Source of the DNA: a virus
Virus record (IMG/VR): IMGVR_UViG_3300009151_000506
Location: 1-20,616 of that record
Direction: 5' to 3' (one strand)
DNA: 20,616 nucleotides
Shown piece after piece: positions 1 to 7,351 of the stretch. A program made the translations under genes and the position numbers. Every line of letters begins with the position of its first letter. Position 1 is the stretch's first letter. The notes under the pieces were generated by a model. That model had not been told where the DNA came from. It saw nothing but the letters and a program-made list of their open reading frames with translations, and ran no database searches.

Positions 1-1426
1 CTCATTGAAACGAATCTTAATGGCTTGTTCTCTTAGTTTATATTCATGCCAAAGACCCTTCAGTTTTAAATGAGTAATGAAAGTATTCTTGAGACCAACA
101 GCAAATTGAGCTTGCAAGCGCATAATGAAACGAGCAAAGCGAAGCTCATCCCTTGTAATTTCTTTCCCGTCCGAGAACACAGCACCTTCCGTGAGGAAAC
201 GAGAAGCTGGAACCTTCAGAGCATTATAAAGCTTTGTGAGGAAGTAATTTAAATCTTTAATTTCTCCTAATGCCCCTCCAGAAGGAAGAGTTGAAACGTC
301 TGTGCCCTTTCCTTGCTGGTCAACTGGGAACCAATAAGCATCAAGCATCGACTGGGGATCATAGACATTCGCAACTTGGCCATTCGCACTATTGAAAGTC
401 TTCTTGGACCAGTACTTCATCATGAGGCCCTTAATATGAGCTTCGGCTTTTGGCGCAGGCATGTTGCCCGTGAATACCTTGAATACTAAACGCTCTGGAG
501 CACGGACAAGACGATAGATGACAACAGAGTCTTCAATTAATGAAAGCTGTCTATAAGCTCTTTTTGCATTTTCGATGAAAGGAAGGCGAAGAGTCTTAAA
601 TTCGTTCCACATTCCAGAGTGAATATAAGAAACCTGAGCCTTCTGGAGGAATAGTAACTCCGTTTGATCCTCAGCATTAATTGATTGAGTGGGACCAATG
701 ATAGGCTTCTGCAGTAAGAAGCCTTTCAGAAGTTCGTTCTGTACATTATGATAAACTGGATTAACAATTTCAGAAGGAATGGAGATTAATCCAAGAATAC
801 CAAGATGTTCCTTTCCTTCCTTGATAATATTTTCGTAGAACATTTCTCCGTCAATTAGCAACTGACGAAACTTTTCCCAACCTGTATTTTCAAGGTCAAA
901 TATTTCAATAAAGGATCTGAACTCAGCAGCAATTTCATCCTGAATAGTTTTGCTGTAATTTCCTCTTAGAGAAAATTTAATCATATCCCCATCTTCATCG
1001 GTGACCAAACATTCATCACAAATTTCATCAAGAGCGTCAGCAAGTTCAGCATAAGCTGCCATTCTGCGATAATCCTGCAAACGGCGACTCTTGTCTTTAT
1101 CGATTGTTGCATAGACAAAAGCTTGATAATCCTTATTAATAGCAAAGCTACCAGGAGTTCCAACACCATAATTATCTTGACCAGGATTCTGCGATAACAG
1201 AACAGATTGATCCTGCAGCATGTCATCCCTTAAAGAAGCCTCATTCTTGAACTGGTAGAACTTTGGATTGTTCTTGACCATCATATCCACGAGTTGAAAT
1301 GCAAACGGAAGCTTGCTGCAGAAGGCTCCCATTAAAGTTGTTGATGGATAAGCCTGCTGGTTTACACCTCCGGTAGAAGTTCCGGGGACGCCTCCTTGGG
1401 AGGAATATGCTCTGTAAGTGGACATT
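1..1426 (-). CDS. 20: Portal vertex protein, T4 gp20 family (3' end off window; apparent frameshift near the start)
   Basis: This is the portal of a T4-like capsid, the dodecameric ring at the head vertex through which DNA is packaged and to which the neck attaches. About 475 codons are visible against roughly 524 in T4 gp20, so the C-terminus lies past the left edge. Seen in the translation and shared with T4 gp20: VVIYRLVRAPERLVF, FTGNMPAPKAEAHI, a DYW-like DAYWFP, DVSTLPSGG, YNALKVPASRF and ITRDELRFARFI. The first ATG (complement of 1424-1426) opens a frame reading MSTYRAYSSQGGVPG. The conserved body, starting TSTGGVNQQAYPS, is in the +1 frame; that frame has a stop at 1426-1428 and no ATG before position 1332. 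One extra base near 1380-1384 would explain this. An HNH endonuclease gene lies directly upstream. Family assignment is very secure; the exact start is not. Confidence 0.92.
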
Positions 1427-1430
1427 AGTA

Positions 1431-1444
1431 GATATATTTATGGT
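1431..1444 (-). promoter_or_regulatory. Late-promoter-like box upstream of the portal gene
   Basis: On the minus strand the 30-nt gap before the portal ATG reads approximately CCATAAATATATCT. This resembles the T4 late promoter core TATAAATA. The box ends about 9 nt before the ATG and no Shine-Dalgarno sequence is seen. The role is inferred from similarity and from the same box before other structural genes here. Confidence 0.5.
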
Positions 1445-1456
1445 TAAAATAACAAA

Positions 1457-2167
1457 TTACCACTTTCCACTTTTTTTGTTGTTATCCTCCCACCATAAAG
1501 GTTGGAGATTGTCTATAAGATTCATTTGATCCAACTCATCCTCTTTAAATGTACAGACAGGTCTGATGTGATCAATGTTCCAAGTTCCTGGACCATTTCC
1601 GTGATTTTCCCAAGACATTCCTTCTAACCAAAGGTTTTCAAAATGTTCTTTTGCTTCAATCCAACTACAGCCCAGATGCTTTTCTGTATTTGTTGGTTTA
1701 TTTGCCTTCATTCGTTTGAATGAAGCCCGAACACAAGCTCTAAGCTTTTCTTTCACTACAAACAACGGATCCCGCTGTCTTCTATTTTCCTTATATCTTT
1801 TGTTTATTTCTTTGTGTTTTTCCTTGTTATTATTTCTCCATTTTTTTCGAGATTCCCTGCATTTGTCTTTGTTATTTCTATACCAATCCATTGCATACGC
1901 TCTATCTTTTTCGACGGTCAATGTTTTTCGCTCTTTTAGTACAACAGCATTTTTCTTAGCCCATTCTGTAGATTTTTTCTTTAGCTTTTCTTTATTTTTT
2001 GCATAATATTTCTTGCTTTGTGCTACACTTCTCGCTTTTATTTTGTCTTTATTCTTTTCTTTATGTTTAAGTCTCGATCTATTTTCACGAGCTCTTGCAA
2101 AAATTTTAGCACGCTCTTCTTTTGAAGTGCCTGGAGGAATAAAAACGTCTTTTGATGGTTCTGACAT
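1457..2167 (-). CDS. HNH homing endonuclease, free-standing, with Lys-rich repeat N-terminus
   Basis: A 236-aa protein. Residues 30-130 are extremely rich in Lys, Arg, Asn and Glu, with loose repeats around KNKEK and NNKDK. This is the usual DNA-binding spacer of this phage endonuclease class. Residues 165-236 form an HNH domain of the kind often found free-standing in large phages: LGCSW, then GMSWENHG, the catalytic-type pair D199-H200 in WNIDHIRP, then DNLQPLWWEDNNKKSGK, which supplies the Asn and the metal-site residues. Such genes usually spread by cutting alleles that lack them and being copied in during repair. It sits immediately upstream of, and on the same strand as, the portal gene, a typical position for a selfish gene inserted beside an essential one. 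The start is the first ATG after the divergent gap. Cleavage activity is inferred from the family. Confidence 0.85.
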   Translation of the reverse strand: MSEPSKDVFIPPGTSKEERAKIFARARENRSRLKHKEKNKDKIKARSVAQSKKYYAKNKEKLKKKSTEWAKKNAVVLKERKTLTVEKDRAYAMDWYRNNKDKCRESRKKWRNNNKEKHKEINKRYKENRRQRDPLFVVKEKLRACVRASFKRMKANKPTNTEKHLGCSWIEAKEHFENLWLEGMSWENHGNGPGTWNIDHIRPVCTFKEDELDQMNLIDNLQPLWWEDNNKKSGKW

Positions 2168-2234
2168 ATATTTACTTAATAAGGACGTGTATCATTTTCC
2201 ACATCCAACCGTTGCCATCTCGGTAATTTTGTCT

Positions 2235-2245
2235 TAAATGTCTAT
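2235..2245 (+). promoter_or_regulatory. TAAATG box, 5 nt before a start codon
   Basis: The sequence TAAATG-TCTAT-ATG precedes the first plus-strand gene. It differs at one position from the TAAATA boxes before later genes and has the same 5-nt spacing. No Shine-Dalgarno sequence is present. It is a weak promoter candidate on its own and is supported by the pattern seen across the window. It lies in the divergent gap (2168-2245) between the HNH gene and this gene. Confidence 0.35.
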
Positions 2246-2503
2246 ATGTCAAAGAAAAACCTTAATAATCAACCTATGGAACGAGCTCTGTACGCTTTCA
2301 CTACCGAGCGTGCTGGCGATTTCTTGTTATTTGTTGAATCTCAAAAGGATTGTTATAAATTTCTATGTCTTCCAGGAGCTGATCCTTTTTATTTGACTTT
2401 TGAAGACTATACTGAGTCTATTAAGAGAGGTGTCTTAGAATTTGTGGACCAATTACCAGAAGATATCTTTCAGGAAAGTCTTCAACTATCAAAACAAAAA
2501 TAA
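2246..2503 (+). CDS. Small protein of unknown function (85 aa)
   Basis: I do not recognise this protein. It has no membrane segment or signal peptide; the middle is mixed hydrophobic and acidic (LLFVESQKDCYKFLCLPGADPFYLTFEDY), and a short Lys-Gln tail ends it. It contains two cysteines in YKFLCLPG and KDCYK but no metal-binding arrangement. It is the first of a run of small genes on the plus strand, divergent from the HNH endonuclease gene. The reading frame is uninterrupted with codon use like its neighbours, so I think it is real. The start is chosen for the TAAATG box 5 nt upstream; an earlier ATG at 2238 is in a different frame. Confidence 0.65.
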   Translation: MSKKNLNNQPMERALYAFTTERAGDFLLFVESQKDCYKFLCLPGADPFYLTFEDYTESIKRGVLEFVDQLPEDIFQESLQLSKQK

Positions 2504-2542
2504 TGTTGTGCTGTCCTTTCATAATGTCTAACATTAAGACCT

Positions 2543-2806
2543 ATGAAAACGACTAAAATTAATAAAACACTAAAGAAGTCCAAGATCGAGCCAATCGCTC
2601 CAATCGACATTAACTCAATCCCGGTATATTCGTTGTGCCGATGGTCAGCTCTGAAGGATGCTGTAGATATTGTCGGAGATAAGTGCGATGAGAAGAAGAT
2701 AAGCTTCGACACTATCGATCTCCAGCCTCTAGATATCTTGAAGTACGTTGAAATGGCAACTGATACTCTTTACAACAAGGTCCTTCAACAAAATGCTGAG
2801 GCTTGA
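2543..2806 (+). CDS. Small protein of unknown function (87 aa)
   Basis: Not recognised. The N-terminus is basic (several Lys in the first 15 residues), followed by a Pro-Ile-rich stretch PIAPIDINSIPVYS and then a likely helical second half with mixed charges (ALKDAVDIVGDKCDEKK, LDILKYVEMATDTLYNKVL). It has no membrane helix and no metal-binding cluster. It is separated from the previous gene by 39 nt and from the next by 30 nt, with AT-rich gaps and no Shine-Dalgarno sequence. An antisense reading frame over the same region (2482-2712) is a shadow: it lacks its own upstream signals and its codons are the complement of this gene's. Confidence 0.65.
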   Translation: MKTTKINKTLKKSKIEPIAPIDINSIPVYSLCRWSALKDAVDIVGDKCDEKKISFDTIDLQPLDILKYVEMATDTLYNKVLQQNAEA

Positions 2807-2836
2807 TTTTTATTAGTTTGAGCAATAAGTCCTTTT

Positions 2837-3286
2837 ATGAATCAGCGTAATACAGAATTGCTAATTATAGCTATATCCATTTTCCTAACTTTCTTTTTTT
2901 CTGCTATTTTTGGTTTTGCTGGAAGTAGCATTTACGGAAAGTTTTGGGGATGGTTCTGGATTACTTTTCTGATTCAAATTATTGGGTTTGCTGTTTGGAA
3001 CTCTTATCTGTCACAGAAGGAATTTGCAATCAATCAGCAAGCTGAAATTGATGCTTTAGAACAATTTTCAAAGTTTGCTGTTAAGCTGACTTGTGCTTAT
3101 TGTAAGCAACCTTCGGATGTTCCAATTCAATTAAATCAGAAGAATACATTCAAATGTGGAGCATGTAATCAGACAAACGGAGTATTCATGCAATTCACAG
3201 CAACTACGATGACTACACCGATAGAAAGTGTAAAACTTCCTTTACTCGATTCTGAATCGGTTGCTGAGTTTAAAGTCAGCCGCTGA
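2837..3286 (+). CDS. Two-helix membrane protein with C-terminal zinc ribbon (149 aa)
   Basis: Residues 8-31 and 36-58 are two strongly hydrophobic segments rich in Phe, Ile and Trp, separated by a short GKFWG turn, so the protein should sit in the host inner membrane as a hairpin. A polar linker follows. Then comes a Cys4 zinc-ribbon pattern: C86-x2-C89, 17 residues, C107-x2-C110 (CAYC and CGAC). The last 40 residues are polar and probably disordered. Two helices plus a cytoplasmic zinc ribbon could recruit a protein or nucleic acid to the membrane, but I know no assigned function and none is claimed. The start follows a TAAGTC-CTTTT-ATG arrangement, a degenerate form of the box seen elsewhere here, without a Shine-Dalgarno sequence. 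Confidence 0.75.
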   Translation: MNQRNTELLIIAISIFLTFFFSAIFGFAGSSIYGKFWGWFWITFLIQIIGFAVWNSYLSQKEFAINQQAEIDALEQFSKFAVKLTCAYCKQPSDVPIQLNQKNTFKCGACNQTNGVFMQFTATTMTTPIESVKLPLLDSESVAEFKVSR

Positions 3287-3287
3287 T

Positions 3288-3298
3288 TAAATAATAAA
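3288..3298 (+). promoter_or_regulatory. TAAATA late-promoter-like box, 5 nt before a GTG start
   Basis: TAAATA occupies 3288-3293, then ATAAA, then the GTG start at 3299. The box lies after the TGA stop of the previous gene, so it is not simply a by-product of a TAA stop codon. In T4, transcription begins about 6 nt after the last base of the TATAAATA core, which would place +1 on the start codon. Confidence 0.5.
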
Positions 3299-3586
3299 GT
3301 GAAAAGCTTTTCTGATTACGCCTTATTTAATTCTCAGAATCCTGACGTTCTAATGCCAAAGGCTAAGAAGCCAATGCCATTTCCGTTAGAAACATTTGAT
3401 ACAGACATTGCTGATACATATATAAAGGTTGATGATCTGATGATAAAAATCAAGGCAGCTCAAGCTAATCCAGTTAATAATACAAAAGCAAGAAAAAGCC
3501 GTCTGAAGTCTTTAGAGTATAAAATTAGTACTTGTCTTCGTTTGCTTAAAGCAACTTCCGCTCAAGTTCAAGACCTTTGGTATTAA
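3299..3586 (+). CDS. Small protein of unknown function (95 aa), GTG start
   Basis: Not recognised. The N-terminal 40 residues are polar with a Lys-Pro-rich patch (MPKAKKPMPFPLETF). From about residue 42 it is helical in character with a basic centre (KARKSRLKSLEYKISTCLRLLKATSAQVQDLWY), so the second half could be a helical hairpin. No enzyme or DNA-binding motif is clear. GTG is the start because it directly follows the TAAATA box at the same spacing as in other genes, and the first residues MKSFSDYALF read as a normal N-terminus. No other in-frame start lies close upstream. Confidence 0.65.
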   Translation: MKSFSDYALFNSQNPDVLMPKAKKPMPFPLETFDTDIADTYIKVDDLMIKIKAAQANPVNNTKARKSRLKSLEYKISTCLRLLKATSAQVQDLWY

Positions 3587-3593
3587 TTTCTTG

Positions 3594-3627
3594 TTGAAAT
3601 CTATTTGTTTTCGACTAAGATAATTAC
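3594..3627 (+). promoter_or_regulatory. Possible sigma-70-like promoter ending at a start codon
   Basis: TTGAAA (3594-3599) is followed by a 16-nt spacer and TAAGAT (3616-3621), giving -35 and -10 elements close to the bacterial consensus. The ATG at 3628 lies 6 nt after the -10, where transcription would begin, so this mRNA may also lack a leader. TAAGAT can equally be read as a degenerate form of the TAAATA box used elsewhere. Confidence 0.4.
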
Positions 3628-3897
3628 ATGAGCGAACCTGTAATTTATCACGTAACACCAGAACAAGTAGGCAGAGAGGACGTCGGAGACTATCTTCGCA
3701 AAGCGATTGTAAAGCAGTTTGAAGGAAGAGAGTATTATGTTTCCAAGGAACTAATCGAAGAGAAGCCTACGAAGTATTCAGACGGAAAGCTTCGCAAGCT
3801 TCGAGGTTTCGTTATCAACGAAGGAAATGCAATTGGTCATGTAATTTATTTTGACGTAACTGATTGTGCCGCAGGTATCAACTGGATGGGACGATAA
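3628..3897 (+). CDS. Small protein of unknown function (89 aa)
   Basis: Not recognised. It reads as a compact alpha-beta protein: VIYHVTPEQVGREDVGDYLRKAIVKQF near the N-terminus, a basic centre (SDGKLRKLRGFVINEGNAIGHVIYFDV), and a short C-terminus with one cysteine. There is no membrane segment. It starts after a plausible promoter and its TAA stop overlaps the next ATG (TAATG), so the two genes are likely translated together and may work together. Base composition is slightly richer in G and C than the large structural genes. Confidence 0.7.
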   Translation: MSEPVIYHVTPEQVGREDVGDYLRKAIVKQFEGREYYVSKELIEEKPTKYSDGKLRKLRGFVINEGNAIGHVIYFDVTDCAAGINWMGR

Positions 3898-4190
3898 TGG
3901 CAAACGAATTTATTAACTCCGCAACAGCTACTATTAAAGAAGTAGTTGCAACGATGCAGGAGAGAGGAGATCAGTATGCTGATACATGGGGCAAGGACGG
4001 AGTATGGCATCTTACTAAGGCTATCATTAAGCAATATACAGAAGAAGACGTAAGTGATGAAACCTGCAAAGCAATTGCTCTTGCAACTTTTATTGACCAG
4101 AAATACTCAAGGTTTGCAGGAGGATACAAAAAGGATACAGCTGTCGATCTTGTAAGTTATATTGCTGCTCTTGCTGATAAAGTAAAGTAG
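3897..4190 (+). CDS. DUF6378-like small protein (97 aa)
   Basis: Start chosen at the ATG that overlaps the previous stop (TAATG), giving MANEFINSATATIKEV; a longer form from 3864 would run inside the preceding gene. Seen: ERGDQYADTWGKDGVWHL, then a helical stretch ending in IALATFIDQKYSRFAGGYKKDTAVDLVSYIAALADKV. This pattern resembles my recollection of DUF6378, a small helical phage family (ERG..YG near the start, K.aR....h.Ds..D...Y.al near the end). Its biochemical role is unknown to me, and the match needs a profile search. Translational coupling to the upstream gene and a 3-nt gap to the glycosyltransferase gene make one operon of three. Confidence 0.7.
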   Translation: MANEFINSATATIKEVVATMQERGDQYADTWGKDGVWHLTKAIIKQYTEEDVSDETCKAIALATFIDQKYSRFAGGYKKDTAVDLVSYIAALADKVK

Positions 4191-4193
4191 GTT

Positions 4194-5411
4194 GTGAAGA
4201 TCTTTGTACAGATAGCTGCTTACAGAGATCCAGAGTTAATACATACAGTTAGGCATTGCTTAGAACGAGCAAAATATCCCAAAGATCTAACTTTTGGAAT
4301 ATGCTGGCAATATGAAGAAGGAGAAACTCTTAAAGAGTTTGAATACGATTCAAGATTTGGAATTGTAAAAGTTCCTTATAAAGAAAGTAAAGGAGCTTGT
4401 TGGGCAAGAGCTAAAGCAAACCAACTATATAATAGAGAAGAATTCGTATTACAGATTGACTCTCATATGAGGTTTGTTCAGGATTGGGATGACATAATTG
4501 TAAGTATGTGGAAAGATTTGAAAGACAGTAAAGCAATTCTTACAACCTATCCTCCTCAATACGAGCCAAATCAAAAAGAAGAAGACTGGAAAAAGATTCC
4601 ACATACTTGTAATGTCTATTCGTTCAAAAACGGAGAAACCCAACAAAAGCCTTTTACTCCTTCGGATATACAAAGTCGAAAAATTCCATATAAAGCTGTT
4701 CACGTTGCTGCTGGTTTTATTTTTGGTTCGGGAGCTTTTATCAATGATGTTCCATATGATCCAGAATTTTACTTTTCAGGAGAAGAAACAGCTTTAACTA
4801 TACGCTTGTTTACACACGGTTATAACCTTTACCATCCACATAAAATAATAGTTTACCACTATTATGAGAGAAAAGAACAAAACAAACATTGGTCTGATAA
4901 TACAGAATGGGTAAAATATAATACAACAGCAAATGAACGATTAAATTGTTTGCTAGGTAGGAATAAAAAGTTTGTTTTAGGTAGATATGGATTAGGTTCT
5001 ATTAGAACACTCGAAGATTTTCAAAATTATTCAGGAATAGATTATAGACGTAATATAGTCCATATAGATACAATTGAAGGAAAAGAACCTCCAGTAGATT
5101 TATCGAACCGTTCAAAATGGTCTTATGAACTTAAAACTTTTTCTAAAACGTTTGGATGGATTTTTAACAAAATAGATAAAGAAGACGATATATCTTTCTG
5201 GGCTTTTATTTTTAAAGATCAAAACGAGCAAGAACTCTTTAGAGAGGATGTTACAAACAAGGAACATCCAGAAATAATTTCAGGAGAAGTGTTTGAACGA
5301 AGGTTTGAGTTTATGTATTATCATCCTATACAGTCGCCTAGTTCTTTCATAATTTGGCCTTATTCGGAATTAAAAGGGTGGCTTAACAACAAAACATATC
5401 GAATTCGTTGA
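4194..5411 (+). CDS. Glycosyltransferase, Skp1 GlcNAc-transferase type (PF11397 / GT60-like)
   Basis: A 405-aa GT-A fold enzyme that should move a sugar, probably GlcNAc, from a nucleotide donor to a protein acceptor. Residues 1-40 match the family opening (MKIFVQIAAYRDPELIHTV, then FGICWQY). The metal and donor motif reads QIDSHMRF at 87-94, with D89 and H91 in place of a classical DxD, followed by W98-D99. Residues 170-235 carry the second conserved block: AAGFIFGSGAF, VPYDPEFYFSGEETALTIRLFTHGYNLYHPH and VYHYYER with KHW. In the eukaryotic family the acceptor is hydroxyproline on Skp1; bacterial and phage acceptors are not established. Residues 290-405 form an extra C-terminal domain I do not recognise. 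GTG start, 3 nt after the preceding TAG. It lies just before four Ser/Thr-rich virion genes, which suggests it modifies the particle; this is inference. Confidence 0.85.
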   Translation: MKIFVQIAAYRDPELIHTVRHCLERAKYPKDLTFGICWQYEEGETLKEFEYDSRFGIVKVPYKESKGACWARAKANQLYNREEFVLQIDSHMRFVQDWDDIIVSMWKDLKDSKAILTTYPPQYEPNQKEEDWKKIPHTCNVYSFKNGETQQKPFTPSDIQSRKIPYKAVHVAAGFIFGSGAFINDVPYDPEFYFSGEETALTIRLFTHGYNLYHPHKIIVYHYYERKEQNKHWSDNTEWVKYNTTANERLNCLLGRNKKFVLGRYGLGSIRTLEDFQNYSGIDYRRNIVHIDTIEGKEPPVDLSNRSKWSYELKTFSKTFGWIFNKIDKEDDISFWAFIFKDQNEQELFREDVTNKEHPEIISGEVFERRFEFMYYHPIQSPSSFIIWPYSELKGWLNNKTYRIR

Positions 5412-5418
5412 AGAACAC

Positions 5419-5430
5419 CATAAATACTCT
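5419..5430 (+). promoter_or_regulatory. Late-promoter-like CATAAATACTCT box before the adhesin gene block
   Basis: CATAAATACTCT matches the T4 late core with its usual C-T-rich downstream flank. It lies between the glycosyltransferase stop and the 5442 start, with about 11 nt left between the expected +1 and the ATG. Of the boxes here it is among the closest to the T4 consensus and the only one that would leave a short leader. Confidence 0.55.
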
Positions 5431-5441
5431 AAAGCAAGCTA

Positions 5442-6452
5442 ATGAATTCTACTTTAGATTTAATTTATGTCCGTTCCGTTCCATCAACTTTTAGTTGGGA
5501 TGACGGAAATTTCGCTGTAGACACTACAAGTATACCTTCAACTCAAACTCTGAATGGTAAACAACTATATGTTGGATATGCCCCCATTACTCAAATACTA
5601 GCCAACTCAGATGTGTATAATTACAATCCAGGAGCGTCATATTTGGTTAGAGCTACCGATTTTGGAGACTATTATAATAGTTCAACAAACGTTCTTAATG
5701 TTAGTGGATCAGCTGGAGTAAAGTTTAGACATGCTTATGCAATGCCAGGATTGTATTCAATAAATATCTCCAACGCTGAATATGCTTATGTTGATTCTTT
5801 AACATGGAATGAAGTCACTATTGAAAATAATCCAGCTTTAGTTTGGACAGCTTATACAGGAATTTCGGCAACTACTCTTAACGGACAAACAATTGTACCA
5901 AACGTAACAGCTCTTATTACTAACGACACAGCTTCCTTTATGATTTCAGTAGTTGAGATTATGCCAACAGCATACTTGAGTTCAAGCATTTCATTTAATT
6001 TTGATGATATTATTTTTCCTTTAACTGTTACTCTTACACCTCGTTATACTCAAACAGGAAGCTTTCCAATAGAAAAGATTGTTTGGGATCTTGGAGATGG
6101 AAGTCCTCTTATTACTAAAACACGTTGGGACGGAAATACTGGATCTCCGTTTATTTCTTCAGGAGCCTTATCTGCAGATCTTTTAGATCCTCGCAACTTT
6201 GATATTATTCATACATACAATAAGCCAAATAATTCTGTATTTTCTTTTTATCCTTCAATAACAGCTTATACATATTCAACAGGTTCTTCGGATACTTGCA
6301 GTATTACAGTGGGACCAATTCAATCTCACTTGATGTCCCCAACAACCACAAGTGCTGACGAATTTAGCTTGTTACAAACAGAACTAAACGAAGACGGAGT
6401 CGTTATAGTGGGTCAAATTGGAACCGATGTAGGAATCTGGAAAACTCAATAA
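5442..6452 (+). CDS. Virion structural protein with two PKD-like domains (336 aa)
   Basis: The protein is beta-rich and Ser/Thr-rich with no signal peptide. A first PKD-like fold spans about residues 20-128, ending in the typical HAYAMPGLYSINI. A second spans about 175-292: SISFNFDDIIFPLTVTLTP, the core IEKIVWDLGDGSP (compare W.FGDG), then IIHTYNKP and a last strand TAYTYSTGSSDTCSITV. PKD domains are Ig-like modules used in surface and carbohydrate-binding proteins and in large phage fibres. The last 40 residues resemble the SDEFSLLQ...DGVVVVGQI type ends of phage baseplate or fibre accessory proteins. The gene starts a row of four large genes of the same character and has its own promoter-like box. 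Function beyond virion surface is inferred. Confidence 0.7.
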   Translation: MNSTLDLIYVRSVPSTFSWDDGNFAVDTTSIPSTQTLNGKQLYVGYAPITQILANSDVYNYNPGASYLVRATDFGDYYNSSTNVLNVSGSAGVKFRHAYAMPGLYSINISNAEYAYVDSLTWNEVTIENNPALVWTAYTGISATTLNGQTIVPNVTALITNDTASFMISVVEIMPTAYLSSSISFNFDDIIFPLTVTLTPRYTQTGSFPIEKIVWDLGDGSPLITKTRWDGNTGSPFISSGALSADLLDPRNFDIIHTYNKPNNSVFSFYPSITAYTYSTGSSDTCSITVGPIQSHLMSPTTTSADEFSLLQTELNEDGVVIVGQIGTDVGIWKTQ

Positions 6453-6460
6453 TTACTATC
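6447..6460 (+). promoter_or_regulatory. CAATAATTACTATC element (copy 1), directly before a start codon
   Basis: This 14-nt sequence overlaps the previous TAA stop and touches the ATG at 6461. TAATTA followed by CTATC repeats the TAAATA-N5-start geometry with one base changed, and CTAT is also the T4 late flank. An identical copy lies at 9838-9851 before another virion gene. Confidence 0.45.
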
Positions 6461-7351
6461 ATGAGCTTTTCCTTGTCTGTAAATTCTTTATCTGCCTTGC
6501 AGGCCGTAGAGCTTTCGTATTCATATAATTCCAACGAAAAGCTAAAATTTACTCCAGTCGTATATTCAAACAGGATTGCGTATAATAGTTATGAGGCGTT
6601 TCATAATATCAAAGACGTTGCTTTAAGCAAAAAGAACGCTTTGTTTTTAACAGGCACTAAATGTTTAACTAGCGTATTTGAAAAAACATCAACTACATCA
6701 ACGATTGGAAAAATATCCGGAACTATTTTTCTTAGTACTCTTAGTGGAGAAGATCTTCAATATAATGGTGATACTTTATCTGTTCAATTATCTTCATCAA
6801 TTAAAGCAAGAATAACGATTGTTCCAATCGATACTGATACAGTAGAGTTGTATACAAATAACGGAATCGGTTTAGTTGTTGACTCATATTATCCTTATAC
6901 CGTTCGAGCAACGAATGCCGTGTTATCTCCCGATCAACAATATAGAAGACAATTTAAGCTTGAATATATAAACGGATTAATGACGTTTCAAACAAACACA
7001 AATGAAGGTCCTCGATATCTTTCTTATGGTGTAGATAAGGTTTTAAGAGCTGTCGGGTTAATGCTTAACGAATCAATTATTAATCCATATTTGTTTGTAC
7101 CAACTTTTATAACAAACTCGTCTTTAACGATTGGATTTGATCCTACTTCCAACGAAGTCAAATACTATAATGACATTGAATCGTTTAAAAACAGAATGAC
7201 GTTGGATATTAAAGAAAAGAATATTGCTGAAACAAACTTGTTAATTTCGTGTGCTACTACAGACATGACGAAAAAAGAAAAAACTAATATTAATATTGCG
7301 TTATTGAGAACAAATTATACTTCAACTGGAACATATGCCCCAACACACTAA
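6461..7351 (+). CDS. Virion structural protein of unknown fold (296 aa)
   Basis: I do not recognise a domain. The protein is predicted beta-rich from its alternating hydrophobic pattern throughout (IGKISGTIFLSTLSGEDL, IKARITIVPIDTDTVELY, GLVVDSYYPYTVRATNAVL). There is a distinctive central sequence YRRQFKLEYINGLMTFQT followed by GPRYLSYGVDKVLRAVGLML. That reminds me of beta-trefoil or fascin-like repeats, but not enough to claim one. It ends TSTGTYAPTH, and its TAA overlaps the ATG of the next gene (TAATG), so the 823-aa protein downstream is probably made in step with it and may bind it. Length and composition fit a virion component rather than an enzyme. Confidence 0.65.
   Translation: MSFSLSVNSLSALQAVELSYSYNSNEKLKFTPVVYSNRIAYNSYEAFHNIKDVALSKKNALFLTGTKCLTSVFEKTSTTSTIGKISGTIFLSTLSGEDLQYNGDTLSVQLSSSIKARITIVPIDTDTVELYTNNGIGLVVDSYYPYTVRATNAVLSPDQQYRRQFKLEYINGLMTFQTNTNEGPRYLSYGVDKVLRAVGLMLNESIINPYLFVPTFITNSSLTIGFDPTSNEVKYYNDIESFKNRMTLDIKEKNIAETNLLISCATTDMTKKEKTNINIALLRTNYTSTGTYAPTH

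Noticed and set aside
2168-2174. TAAATA box on the minus strand before the HNH gene
   Set aside because: It ends 1 nt before the ATG, so the usual start point would fall inside the gene; probably chance in AT-rich sequence.
3864-3896. Earlier ATG for the DUF6378-like gene
   Set aside because: It would add 11 residues inside the preceding gene; the TAATG overlap at 3897 is a normal coupled start and gives a better N-terminus.
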